From assembly GCF_016892605.1 (NCBI RefSeq), contig NZ_JAFEMV010000001.1, forward strand, positions 186,001 to 250,000: a stretch of 64,000 nucleotides of DNA. Direction: 5' to 3'. This stretch comes from Desemzia sp. RIT 804 (GTDB lineage Bacteria; Bacillota; Bacilli; Lactobacillales; Carnobacteriaceae). The position numbers were made by a program, and so were the translations under genes. Under the pieces are notes generated by a model that did not search any database, was not told the origin of the DNA, and saw nothing but the letters and a program-made list of their open reading frames with translations. This document shows, in pieces, positions 57,500 to 64,000 of this stretch. The first letter of the stretch is position 1, and each line of letters begins with the position of its first letter.

Positions 57500-57733
57500 A
57501 TGAAGTCTTCACAATTAACAGCCATTATACGAAGATTAGAAGCTATGCAAGAAGGCACAGACGGAGAAGTACAAGTTCGCCGTTTTGAAAAAGAAGGCGC
57601 TGAGCGCTGTTTGATTACTTATGATGGAAAAGCAGGAATCTATGAATTAGAAGAAAGAGCAACCGGTCAAGTATATCAATTTGACGATATAGATATCGTA
57701 GCCATAGAAATATTTGAACTACTTCAAGATTAA
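57500..57733 (+). CDS. YkuJ family protein
   Basis: 77 residues from the ATG at 57500, with AAAGGGG at 57485-57491; an in-frame TTG at 57482 would put that site inside the gene. It resembles Bacillus YkuJ, with the C-terminal FDDIDIVAIEIFELLQD close to that family. Small cytoplasmic protein, function unknown. A very strong terminator follows, so it is probably monocistronic. Confidence 0.8.
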   Translation: MKSSQLTAIIRRLEAMQEGTDGEVQVRRFEKEGAERCLITYDGKAGIYELEERATGQVYQFDDIDIVAIEIFELLQD

Positions 57734-57738
57734 GCAAT

Positions 57739-57786
57739 CAACCGATGCAGAAATAGTTGTATTTCTGCATCGGTTGTTTTATTTTA
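57739..57786 (+). terminator. Terminator after the YkuJ-family gene
   Basis: A 16-bp perfect stem, CAACCGATGCAGAAAT with its complement, and a 6-base loop, then TTTTATTTT. Confidence 0.92.
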
Positions 57787-57945
57787 TCTAGAATGATAAG
57801 ATCCCTTTCGGATTGGTTAGCCATATTTGATAAAGGGTCTGTTTGGCACGCGAAGATTTAGATGCTGCTAACAGGATTTTTGAGCAAACAGCTGACTTTT
57901 ATGTGGTAACCATCTCATATTTATGAAATCAGTAGAATATTTTGT

Positions 57946-57985
57946 TATAATAAATAGAAGTTTGTTAAACTTAAGTTAACTTAAG
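57946..57985 (+). promoter_or_regulatory. Racemase operon promoter -10 and RBS palindrome
   Basis: TATAAT at 57946-57951 preceded by TG gives an extended -10. A perfect 16-base palindrome, CTTAAGTTAACTTAAG at 57970-57985, follows and overlaps the ribosome binding site AAGGAG at 57983-57988. It could be a repressor site just past the transcription start or a hairpin that hides the ribosome binding site. Confidence 0.55.
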
Positions 57986-57997
57986 GAGTAGAAGCGG

Positions 57998-58714
57998 ATG
58001 AGTGAACATTTATTTGCTGTCTTAGGTGGTATGGGAACTTTAGCAACTGAAAATTTTATTCAGGAACTAAATCGATTGTCTGCTGCTAGTAAAGACCAAG
58101 ATTATTTAAATTATGTTGTATATAATAAAGCCAGTATTCCGGATCGTACGGATTACATTTTAGATAAAAATGCACCGAACCCAATTCCTTTTCTAGCTTC
58201 TGGTTTGCAAAAACTAGTGGCGATGGAACCAGATTTTATTGTGATGCCCTGCAATACAGCACATTTCTTTTATGATGAGTTAGCTAAATCAATTAATGTT
58301 CCTTTTTTAAACATGATTGATGAAACTGTTAAAGAACTGATTTCACGTGGAGCAGAACAAGGGATGAAAATTGGGATTGCTGCAACTGAAGGCACAATCA
58401 AATCGAAAATATATGAAGATAAACTTAATGAAGCTGGTTTTGATTCTTACGTACCCAATAAAGAGTTACAGCAAATCGTTAATGATTTGATTTACGTAGA
58501 CATCAAACAAAATTCGGATGTAAATATGCCTCGTTACAATAAAATGGTGTCCTATTTTGAAGCGGAACAGTGTGATTATGTAGTGCTTGGATGCACTGAA
58601 TTATCTATTTTTAACAGTTACGATCAAAAAAAGAGGGACAATGTAGTAGATGCTGACGATGTTCTGGTTCGAAAAACAGTTGAACTGGCACGACAGACTC
58701 AACCATTAGTTTAA
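57998..58714 (+). CDS. racD: Aspartate/glutamate racemase family protein
   Basis: 238 residues. Two-cysteine, cofactor-independent racemase: C85 in MPCNTAHFF and C199 in VVLGCTELS are the catalytic pair. N-terminal LFAVLGGMGTLATENF is typical of RacD/YgeA. It probably makes D-aspartate, though D-glutamate cannot be excluded. The next two genes, a MurE-like ligase and an ATP-grasp ligase like D-aspartate ligase, indicate use in peptidoglycan. GGAG follows the palindrome, eight bases before the ATG. Confidence 0.87.
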   Translation: MSEHLFAVLGGMGTLATENFIQELNRLSAASKDQDYLNYVVYNKASIPDRTDYILDKNAPNPIPFLASGLQKLVAMEPDFIVMPCNTAHFFYDELAKSINVPFLNMIDETVKELISRGAEQGMKIGIAATEGTIKSKIYEDKLNEAGFDSYVPNKELQQIVNDLIYVDIKQNSDVNMPRYNKMVSYFEAEQCDYVVLGCTELSIFNSYDQKKRDNVVDADDVLVRKTVELARQTQPLV

Positions 58715-58734
58715 GCAAAGGGAGATATGGATAC

Positions 58735-60255
58735 ATGAAAGCTTTAAAATTACAAGAATATATCGATCAATTAGTTGCAAATGATATCCTAATCAAAACA
58801 ACCATTGACCAAGACTCGAAAATTAATGAAAATGTTGTTTTACAGATGACGTATGATTCAAGAGAAGTCAGCGAACCTTCTTTGTTTATTTGTAAAGGAG
58901 CAAATTTTAAAGAAGAGTATTTGAGACAAGCTATTTCATATGGAGCTCTAGCTTATGTAAGCGAAGAGGAATATGACGTGGACGCAGCGGTGATCTTAGT
59001 GACAGATATAAGAGAAGCCATGGCTTTACTAAGTTCGGTATTCTTTGATTTTCCAGAAAATGAGTTGACCTTAGTCGGTGTAACAGGCACAAAAGGAAAA
59101 ACAACGACTACGAATTTTATTCGTTCTATATTAGATGATTATTTAGTAGCCAACCAGAAAAAAACTTCCGCATATTTTTCTTCTGTAGAAAATTATGATG
59201 GTGTAACAAAAACTCCTTCTCGCATGACAACACCTGAAGCTATGGTGTTGAAACAAAACTTTAGAACAGCGGTTGATTCTGGAGTCGAATTTTTTGAAAT
59301 GGAAGTTTCCAGTCAAGCATTAAAATATGATCGGACTAAAGGGCTGAATTTTAAGATAGGTATTTTTCTGAATATATCTGAAGACCATCTTAGTCCACTC
59401 GAGCACAGTGATATGGACGATTATTTAAATTCAAAACTTTTATTATTCAAACAATCAGATACAGTTTGTTTGAATCTGGATACGGACTATCTTGCAAGAA
59501 TCGAGAATGCAGCTCAACAAGCAAATAAAGTAATTACTTTTAGCCAACACAATGAAAAAGCTGATATTTATGGATACAACATTAAAAAAGAAAATCATCA
59601 AATTACTTTTGATGTTCGTACTCCGAACTATACAGAAAAAATGACCCTAGGTATTGCTGGTTTATTTAATGTTGAAAATGCTCTGGCAGCGATCGCGGCT
59701 GTACACATTTTAGATATCCCAGTAGAATACATTAAGTCAGGGTTGCTAAAAGCTCGCGCAAAAGGGCGTATGGAATTGTATACGAGTCAAGATGCTAATT
59801 TAGTAGGGATCGTAGACTATGCGCATAATAGACTGAGCTTTGAAGTGTTATTCAATTCTCTTAAAAAAGAGTATCCTGATCATCGAATGATTGCTGTCTT
59901 TGGCTGCCCAGGCGGCAAAGCTTTTAATCGTCGTCAAGAAATGGGAGAAGTAGCTGGTCGTATTGCTGATATGGTCTATATTACAGAGGATGACCCTGCT
60001 AACGAATCTGTTCGTACAATTTCTGAACAAGTAGCAGAAGCTGTGATAGCTCAAAATGGTTCTTATGAAATTATCGAAGATCGTGCACAAGCTATACAAA
60101 AAGCGATGAGTCTTGTAGAAGGCCCAACTCTTGTTGCTGTAGTAGGAAAAGGTGCAGAAACAAACCAACGTGTTGGAAACGGCTATGTTGAATATCAAGG
60201 CGATGCATTTCATGTCATCAAGAATCTAGAAAGATATAATAAAAATCATTCATAA
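58735..60255 (+). CDS. murE: MurE-like UDP-MurNAc-tripeptide synthetase (L-Lys type signature)
   Basis: 506 residues. MurE adds the third residue to the peptidoglycan stem peptide. ATP site GVTGTKGKTTTTNFIRSIL lies near residue 115, EMEVSSQALKYDRT in the central domain, and IVDYAHNRLSFEVLF in the C-terminal domain. The amino-acid-selecting stretch reads TEDDPANESV: DDPA in place of the DNPR of diaminopimelate enzymes, which is like L-lysine types. It may be the main MurE or a second copy. It lies 20 bases after the racemase and 21 before the ATP-grasp gene. Confidence 0.9.
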   Translation: MKALKLQEYIDQLVANDILIKTTIDQDSKINENVVLQMTYDSREVSEPSLFICKGANFKEEYLRQAISYGALAYVSEEEYDVDAAVILVTDIREAMALLSSVFFDFPENELTLVGVTGTKGKTTTTNFIRSILDDYLVANQKKTSAYFSSVENYDGVTKTPSRMTTPEAMVLKQNFRTAVDSGVEFFEMEVSSQALKYDRTKGLNFKIGIFLNISEDHLSPLEHSDMDDYLNSKLLLFKQSDTVCLNLDTDYLARIENAAQQANKVITFSQHNEKADIYGYNIKKENHQITFDVRTPNYTEKMTLGIAGLFNVENALAAIAAVHILDIPVEYIKSGLLKARAKGRMELYTSQDANLVGIVDYAHNRLSFEVLFNSLKKEYPDHRMIAVFGCPGGKAFNRRQEMGEVAGRIADMVYITEDDPANESVRTISEQVAEAVIAQNGSYEIIEDRAQAIQKAMSLVEGPTLVAVVGKGAETNQRVGNGYVEYQGDAFHVIKNLERYNKNHS

Positions 60256-60276
60256 ACAAGAAAGGCTATGATAGTA

Positions 60277-61482
60277 ATGAAACAAGCATTTATCCCAGTG
60301 GTACTTGGGGGTAGTCGTGGAGCGTACGGGATTGGTCGTTCTTTATACGAAGAATATAAAGTGAATGTTCATGTATTTTGTTCACAGATTATTGGACCTA
60401 TTGCTGATGTTCCTTTTTTTGAGTACCACATTCTACCAAAAATCAAAGAAGAAAAAGTGTTATTTGATGAAGTGAATAAGTTAGAAAATGAAACACCGGG
60501 TATTCCTAAATTTATTTTTGGAAGTGATGACCTTTATGCTGAATTTGTTATCGTGAACAAAGATAAATTTCCAAAAAATTGGACGGTTCCATATGTGGAC
60601 GAAGCAGTATTTAAACGAGCAACAGATAAGCAATATTTCTATGAAGCTTGTGAAAAATTAAATGTCCCTTACCCTAAAACAAAAATTACAACTGAATTTG
60701 AAGCGGACCTGCCTTTTGAGTTTCCAATTGTAATGAAACCTATCACTTCCCAAAATTACCAAGATCTGCACTTTGAAGGGAAGAAAAAAGTATACATCTT
60801 GGAGACCCCAGAAGAATATAAAAAAAGCTTTGAAGCTATGCGTAAAGGTGGTTACCATGGTGAAGTAGCCCTTCAAGAATACATTCCTGGAGACGACAGT
60901 ACTCAGGCAGTTGTTACTGTATACCGTTCAATTCAAGATAGCGAAGTGAAGTTGATTTCATTTGGACAAATTTTACTAGAAGACCATACACCATCAGGGA
61001 TCGGTAACCACTTAGCTATTTTATCGCGAGAAGAAGAAAGTGTGTACGCAAATGTACGCAAATTAGTTGAAGAATTTGGTTTTGATGCATTTTCAAATTA
61101 CGATTTAAAATACGATGCACGTGATGGACAATACAAGTTTTTTGAGCTGAATGGGCGTTTGGGAGTTAGCCATTATTATGTATGTGCTGCAGGAGAAAAC
61201 GTAGCTACTTATTATATTAAAGATTGGCTGAATAAAGAGCCGATCGAACCGACCATCGTGAAAAATGAAGCCTTGTTTAATGTAGTGCCTAAAAGGTTGT
61301 TATTGAAATACACTAAAGACCCAGTATTACGAGACAAAATAAAAAAATTTTATAAAACGGGGAAAGTGTCAAACCCACTGGACTGCAATGATGGAATTAC
61401 ATTGAAACGCCGTTTATATATAGAATCAGCGAAATTGAACTACTTTAAGAAATTTAAACAATACCCGCCAGAAGAAGCATAA
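60277..61482 (+). CDS. ATP-grasp ligase related to D-aspartate ligase (Asl-like)
   Basis: 401 residues from the ATG at 60277 (11 bases after AAAGG); the ATG at 60268 is too close to that site. It has the ATP-grasp fold. Several stretches resemble the E. faecium D-aspartate ligase Aslfm from memory: LPFEFPIVMKP, FEGKKKVYILETPEEY, QEYIPGDDSTQ, LEDHTPSGIGNH and NYDLKYDARDGQYKFFELNGR. Aslfm joins D-Asp to the lysine side chain of peptidoglycan precursors. With a racemase and MurE alongside, a D-amino acid crossbridge ligase is the best guess; acceptor and donor are inference. Confidence 0.8.
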   Translation: MKQAFIPVVLGGSRGAYGIGRSLYEEYKVNVHVFCSQIIGPIADVPFFEYHILPKIKEEKVLFDEVNKLENETPGIPKFIFGSDDLYAEFVIVNKDKFPKNWTVPYVDEAVFKRATDKQYFYEACEKLNVPYPKTKITTEFEADLPFEFPIVMKPITSQNYQDLHFEGKKKVYILETPEEYKKSFEAMRKGGYHGEVALQEYIPGDDSTQAVVTVYRSIQDSEVKLISFGQILLEDHTPSGIGNHLAILSREEESVYANVRKLVEEFGFDAFSNYDLKYDARDGQYKFFELNGRLGVSHYYVCAAGENVATYYIKDWLNKEPIEPTIVKNEALFNVVPKRLLLKYTKDPVLRDKIKKFYKTGKVSNPLDCNDGITLKRRLYIESAKLNYFKKFKQYPPEEA

Positions 61483-61591
61483 GATTCTTGTCAAAAATTG
61501 AAATTACTTCTTTTTTGCGTATAATAAAAACTATAGAAGACTATGGGAGTACTGAACAAAGTGCTCCTATTTTAATGGATAGGGAGATGTC

Positions 61592-62140
61592 ATGTTAAAT
61601 TTATTTAAGCCAACTTGGATGGTAGAAGCTATATATCAGATCACGCCAGAACAGCTAAAAGAACATCGTATCAAGGCTGTGCTGACTGATTTAGACAATA
61701 CGCTGATTGCCTGGAATAATCCAAATGGTACTGAAGAATTGATTGCTTGGATTTCAGCAATGAAAGTAGCAGATATACCGATTGTTATCCTTTCAAACAA
61801 CAATGATGAACGAGTGAAACGTGTAGCAGATGTGTTGGGTGTGCGTTATGTTGCTAGAGCATTAAAACCATTATCCAAAGGTTTTAATGAAGCAACTAGA
61901 GGGTTAGAGTTGCCAAAAGAAGAAATTTTGATGGTGGGCGATCAAATCATGACAGATATTTGGGGAGCTAACATTGCTGGAATCCGCAATGTTTTAGTGA
62001 AACCAATTCTGAACTCAGACGCATGGAACACAAAAATCAATCGTTTTTTTGAGTTGCACATTATGAATTCCATGATTAAAAGAGATCCAAACATGAGATG
62101 GAGGACATCGATACATGACAAAGACAGAGTTAAAGATTGA
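61592..62140 (+). CDS. yqeG: YqeG family HAD phosphatase
   Basis: 182 residues. HAD IIIA-type phosphatase with the nucleophile motif VLTDLDNTLIAW, motif II ILSNNN and EILMVGDQIMTDIWGAN as the Mg site. Its substrate may be phosphatidylglycerophosphate-like lipids, as for related enzymes, but this is not shown here. It begins the conserved yqeG-yqeH-yhbY-nadD cluster and overlaps yqeH by 26 bases. GGGAGATG precedes the ATG. Confidence 0.93.
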   Translation: MLNLFKPTWMVEAIYQITPEQLKEHRIKAVLTDLDNTLIAWNNPNGTEELIAWISAMKVADIPIVILSNNNDERVKRVADVLGVRYVARALKPLSKGFNEATRGLELPKEEILMVGDQIMTDIWGANIAGIRNVLVKPILNSDAWNTKINRFFELHIMNSMIKRDPNMRWRTSIHDKDRVKD

Positions 62141-63248
62141 AGAAGAAATTCGGTGCATTGGATGTGGTGCTTTGTTGCAAACAAGCGACAAAACTAGAGC
62201 AGGGTATACTCCAAAAGCAGCTTTAGAAAAAGGACTAGAGACTGGGGACGTTTACTGTCAACGTTGTTTTAGATTGCGTCATTATAATGAGATCCAAGAC
62301 GTTCATTTGACAGATGATGATTTTTTGAAATTATTGAATGAAATTGGTTCTAAGGATGCCTTGATCGTGAACGTGGTAGATGTATTTGATTTTAACGGCA
62401 GCTTGATTCCTGGGTTACACCGTTTTGTTGGGAAAAATCCTGTATTGTTGGTCGGGAATAAAGTAGACTTATTGCCTAAATCGCAAAAAAGAGGACGCTT
62501 GACTCAATGGCTCCGAGAAAGAGCGCACGAAGCAGGGTTACGTCCAACTGATGTTGTGTTAACCAGTGCAGTGAAAGCCAATGAGATAGAGCATTTAAAA
62601 GAAATGATTGAAAAGTACCGCAATGGGAAAGATGTTTATGTAGTAGGTGTAACGAATGTTGGGAAATCTAGTTTGATCAACCAAATCATCAATACTTCTG
62701 CTGGAGTAAAGGATTTGATCACGACATCGCAATTCCCTGGTACAACATTAGATCAAATTGAAATTCCATTAGAAGATGGGAAATCATTGATTGATACACC
62801 AGGAATTATCCATCGTCATCAAATGGCTCATGTTTTGGGAGCTAAAGATTTGAAATTGATCGCGCCTAAAAAAGAAATCAAACCGAAAGTCTACCAATTG
62901 AATGAAGGGCAAACCTTATTCTTTGGCGGTGTAGCACGATTCGACTTTATCAAAGGAGATAGAAGCTCGTTTACTTGCTACGTGTCGAATGATTTGAATA
63001 TCCATCGGACAAAACTAGAAAAAGCTGATGAGTTGTATCAAAAGCAAAAAGGTGAAATGTTGCAACCGCCTCGTAATGAAGAGAAAGATGCGTTTCCAGA
63101 ACTTGTTCGCTTTGAATTTTCTATCAAAGAAAAAACAGATATTGTGTTTGCTGGTTTAGGTTGGGTAACTGTTCCGGAAGCAGGCGTAGTGGTAGCAGGA
63201 TGGGCACCTAAAGGAATCGATGTTTTAATTAGAAAGTCAATCATATAA
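62115..63248 (+). CDS. yqeH: Ribosome biogenesis GTPase YqeH
   Basis: 377 residues. Circularly permuted GTPase needed for 30S assembly. The N-terminal zinc finger has CIGCGALLQT with CQRCFRLRHYNE; GTPase motifs are in permuted order: GNKVDLLPKS (G4), then TSAVKAN (G5), GVTNVGKSSLINQI (G1) and DTPGI (G3). The C-terminal treble-clef-like RNA-binding domain follows. It overlaps yqeG. In Bacillus an aroE gene comes next, but here yhbY follows directly. Confidence 0.95.
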   Translation: MTKTELKIEEEIRCIGCGALLQTSDKTRAGYTPKAALEKGLETGDVYCQRCFRLRHYNEIQDVHLTDDDFLKLLNEIGSKDALIVNVVDVFDFNGSLIPGLHRFVGKNPVLLVGNKVDLLPKSQKRGRLTQWLRERAHEAGLRPTDVVLTSAVKANEIEHLKEMIEKYRNGKDVYVVGVTNVGKSSLINQIINTSAGVKDLITTSQFPGTTLDQIEIPLEDGKSLIDTPGIIHRHQMAHVLGAKDLKLIAPKKEIKPKVYQLNEGQTLFFGGVARFDFIKGDRSSFTCYVSNDLNIHRTKLEKADELYQKQKGEMLQPPRNEEKDAFPELVRFEFSIKEKTDIVFAGLGWVTVPEAGVVVAGWAPKGIDVLIRKSII

Positions 63249-63278
63249 AAAGTTCGTATATAGAAATGGAGAATCAGC

Positions 63279-63590
63279 ATGACTTTAACAGGAAAGCAAA
63301 AAAGTTTTTTACGCAGTAAAGCACATCATTTAAACCCTATTTTTCAAATTGGAAAAAATGGAATGAATCCTGATTTGTTAAAACAAATTGGGGAAGCGTT
63401 AGAAAAAAGAGAGTTGATCAAAGTGTCGATTCTGCAAAATTCAGATGAAGAAGTTTCAGAAGTAGCTGAAGAAATCGAACAAACAGTTGGATGCCAAGCT
63501 GTTCAAAAAATTGGCCGTGTAATTGTATTGTTCAAGCCTTCTTCACAAGAAAAATACCGTAAAATTTCATTAGAAATACCAAGAGCATAA
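63279..63590 (+). CDS. yhbY: RNA-binding protein YhbY (YqeI)
   Basis: 103 residues, CRM domain: MTLTGKQKSFLRSKAHHLNPIFQIGKNGM is the typical start, with GxxG-type loop IGKNG. CRM proteins bind ribosomal precursor particles. AATGGAGAATCAGC precedes the ATG. It sits between yqeH and nadD as in Bacillus, and is followed by a pair of large hairpin elements. Confidence 0.94.
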   Translation: MTLTGKQKSFLRSKAHHLNPIFQIGKNGMNPDLLKQIGEALEKRELIKVSILQNSDEEVSEVAEEIEQTVGCQAVQKIGRVIVLFKPSSQEKYRKISLEIPRA

Positions 63591-63593
63591 CTG

Positions 63594-63713
63594 AAGAACG
63601 TGGAGAAAGGTGCTTAGCTCACCGGGCATCTCACGACCACAACAGTTTGGGTTCTTTCCAAACAGTTGTGGTTGTGAGATGGTAGTGTGAGCTGCCTATC
63701 GCAACGCGTTTAA
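63594..63713. repeat. Hairpin element 1 of a tandem pair
   Basis: About 120 bases, from AAGAACGTGGAG (63594-63605) to ACGCGTTTAA (63704-63713). The outer pair is AGCTCAC (63616-63622) with GTGAGCT (63687-63693). The main hairpin has an arm at 63628-63643 (ATCTCACGACCACAAC) that pairs with 63665-63680, an A-A mismatch at 63644/63664, then GTTTGG with CCAAAC and a 7-base loop GTTCTTT. See element 2 for the shared plan. Confidence 0.85.
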
Positions 63714-63716
63714 AAT

Positions 63717-63840
63717 AAGAGCGTGGAGCAGACCGCTTAGGCTTACGTAGGTTTCACTTTCTCTTTTGAGTCGGGTGGTCTTTCCCGACACAAAAGAGAA
63801 AGTGAAAACATAGGAAGTCTGGTCTGCATAACGCATTTAA
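63717..63840. repeat. Hairpin element 2 of a tandem pair
   Basis: About 124 bases, from AAGAGCGTGGAG (63717-63728) to ACGCATTTAA (63831-63840). The outer pair is CAGACC (63729-63734) with GGTCTG (63821-63826). The main hairpin has a perfect 17-bp arm (63752-63768 with 63791-63807), an A-A mismatch at 63769/63790, then GTCGGG with CCCGAC and an 8-base loop TGGTCTTT. Ends, mismatch position, 6-bp inner stem and loop match element 1, but the arm sequence is unrelated. Confidence 0.85.
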
Positions 63841-63871
63841 GAGCACACAGGTAAGAAGGAGTGGAAGACGT

Positions 63872-64000
63872 GTGAAAGAATCGTTTTTTTCTGGGAAACG
63901 GACACAGGTTTTAAGTGAAGTCGCTACTGAAACCGCAACAAAGAAAAGAGTCGGTATTCTTGGAGGAACTTTCAACCCTCCGCATATTGCACACTTAATA
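63872..64000 (+). CDS. nadD: Nicotinate-nucleotide adenylyltransferase, N-terminal part (NadD)
   Basis: The first 43 codons from a GTG at 63872; the gene runs off the window. AAGGAG at 63856-63861 precedes it. The sequence KKRVGILGGTFNPPHIAHLI is the NadD nucleotidyltransferase core with its GGTFNPPHIAH motif. NadD adenylates nicotinate mononucleotide in NAD synthesis. A 30-residue N-terminal extension (KESFFSGKRTQVLSEVATETA) before the core is longer than in many NadD proteins, and a later start is possible. Cluster order yqeH-yhbY-nadD is conserved. Confidence 0.9.
   Translation, partial: MKESFFSGKRTQVLSEVATETATKKRVGILGGTFNPPHIAHLI

Noticed and set aside
63594-63840. Tandem hairpins as integron attC sites
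   Set aside because: They share the logic of conserved ends and variable self-complementary middle, but the ends do not match the RYYYAAC/GTTRRRY core and no integrase or cassette lies nearby in the window.
63594-63840. Hairpins as ordinary intrinsic terminators
   Set aside because: Neither hairpin is followed by a T-run, and the long flanks with conserved ends go far beyond a terminator.
63594-63840. CRISPR array
   Set aside because: Only two units, each internally palindromic, with no direct repeats of 25-40 bases and no cas genes.

Overview
The window is AT-rich Gram-positive chromosomal DNA from a member of the Lactobacillales. The PTS HPr/EI pair, Spx, MecA, CoiA, ClpE with a CtsR operator, a DUF1827 protein, RelQ, NADH oxidase and T-box leaders all fit that order. 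Gene order is mostly that of Bacillus, Enterococcus and Carnobacterium. I favour Carnobacteriaceae or a close neighbour, but the genus is inferred, not shown. No rRNA, tRNA, CRISPR array, intact insertion sequence or prophage was seen.

Layout. Bases 1-2260 hold the end of murC and an Msr-type ABC-F ribosomal protection gene behind a regulated leader: a 14-codon uORF with an MRLR motif, then an intrinsic terminator. Bases 2415-12141 are the polA-mutM-coaE / nrdR-dnaB-dnaI / thrS block, with thrS behind a threonine T-box. Bases 12380-16874 are an inserted amino-acid ABC importer operon (ATPase, lipoprotein, two permeases) ending in a UROD-fold methyltransferase-like gene, all behind a T-box whose specifier reads TGC (Cys). 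Bases 16900-18376 are infC-rpmI-rplT with an L20-type leader. Then come an oppA-like lipoprotein, a YkvA-like protein, an M42 peptidase, an orphan hemY-like gene, a YhfI-like hydrolase with lplA, and trpS.

Bases 27431-37564 follow the Bacillus spx-mecA-coiA-pepF-spxH-CYTH-relQ-nadK-rluD order and end in mgtE. They are followed by a GNAT gene, topB, a second M42 peptidase, an AI-2E family transporter, nox, prfC, a DUF1827 gene, clpE with promoter and CtsR box, ptsHI, and a glycolipid synthase pair (lafA/lafB type). After these lie a dehydrogenase, a VOC-SRPBCC fusion gene, a poorly coding gap and a YkuJ-family gene. Bases 57998-61482 form racemase / MurE-like / D-aspartate-ligase-like ATP-grasp, a likely cell-wall crossbridge cassette. 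The window ends in yqeG-yqeH-yhbY and the start of nadD. Between yhbY and nadD lie two tandem 120-124 bp hairpin elements that share ends, loop and an A-A mismatch but have unrelated self-complementary arms.

The points most worth a second look are the MRLR leader before the Msr-type gene, the Cys T-box operon with its UROD-family methyltransferase, the racemase/MurE/ATP-grasp cassette, and the tandem hairpin pair.
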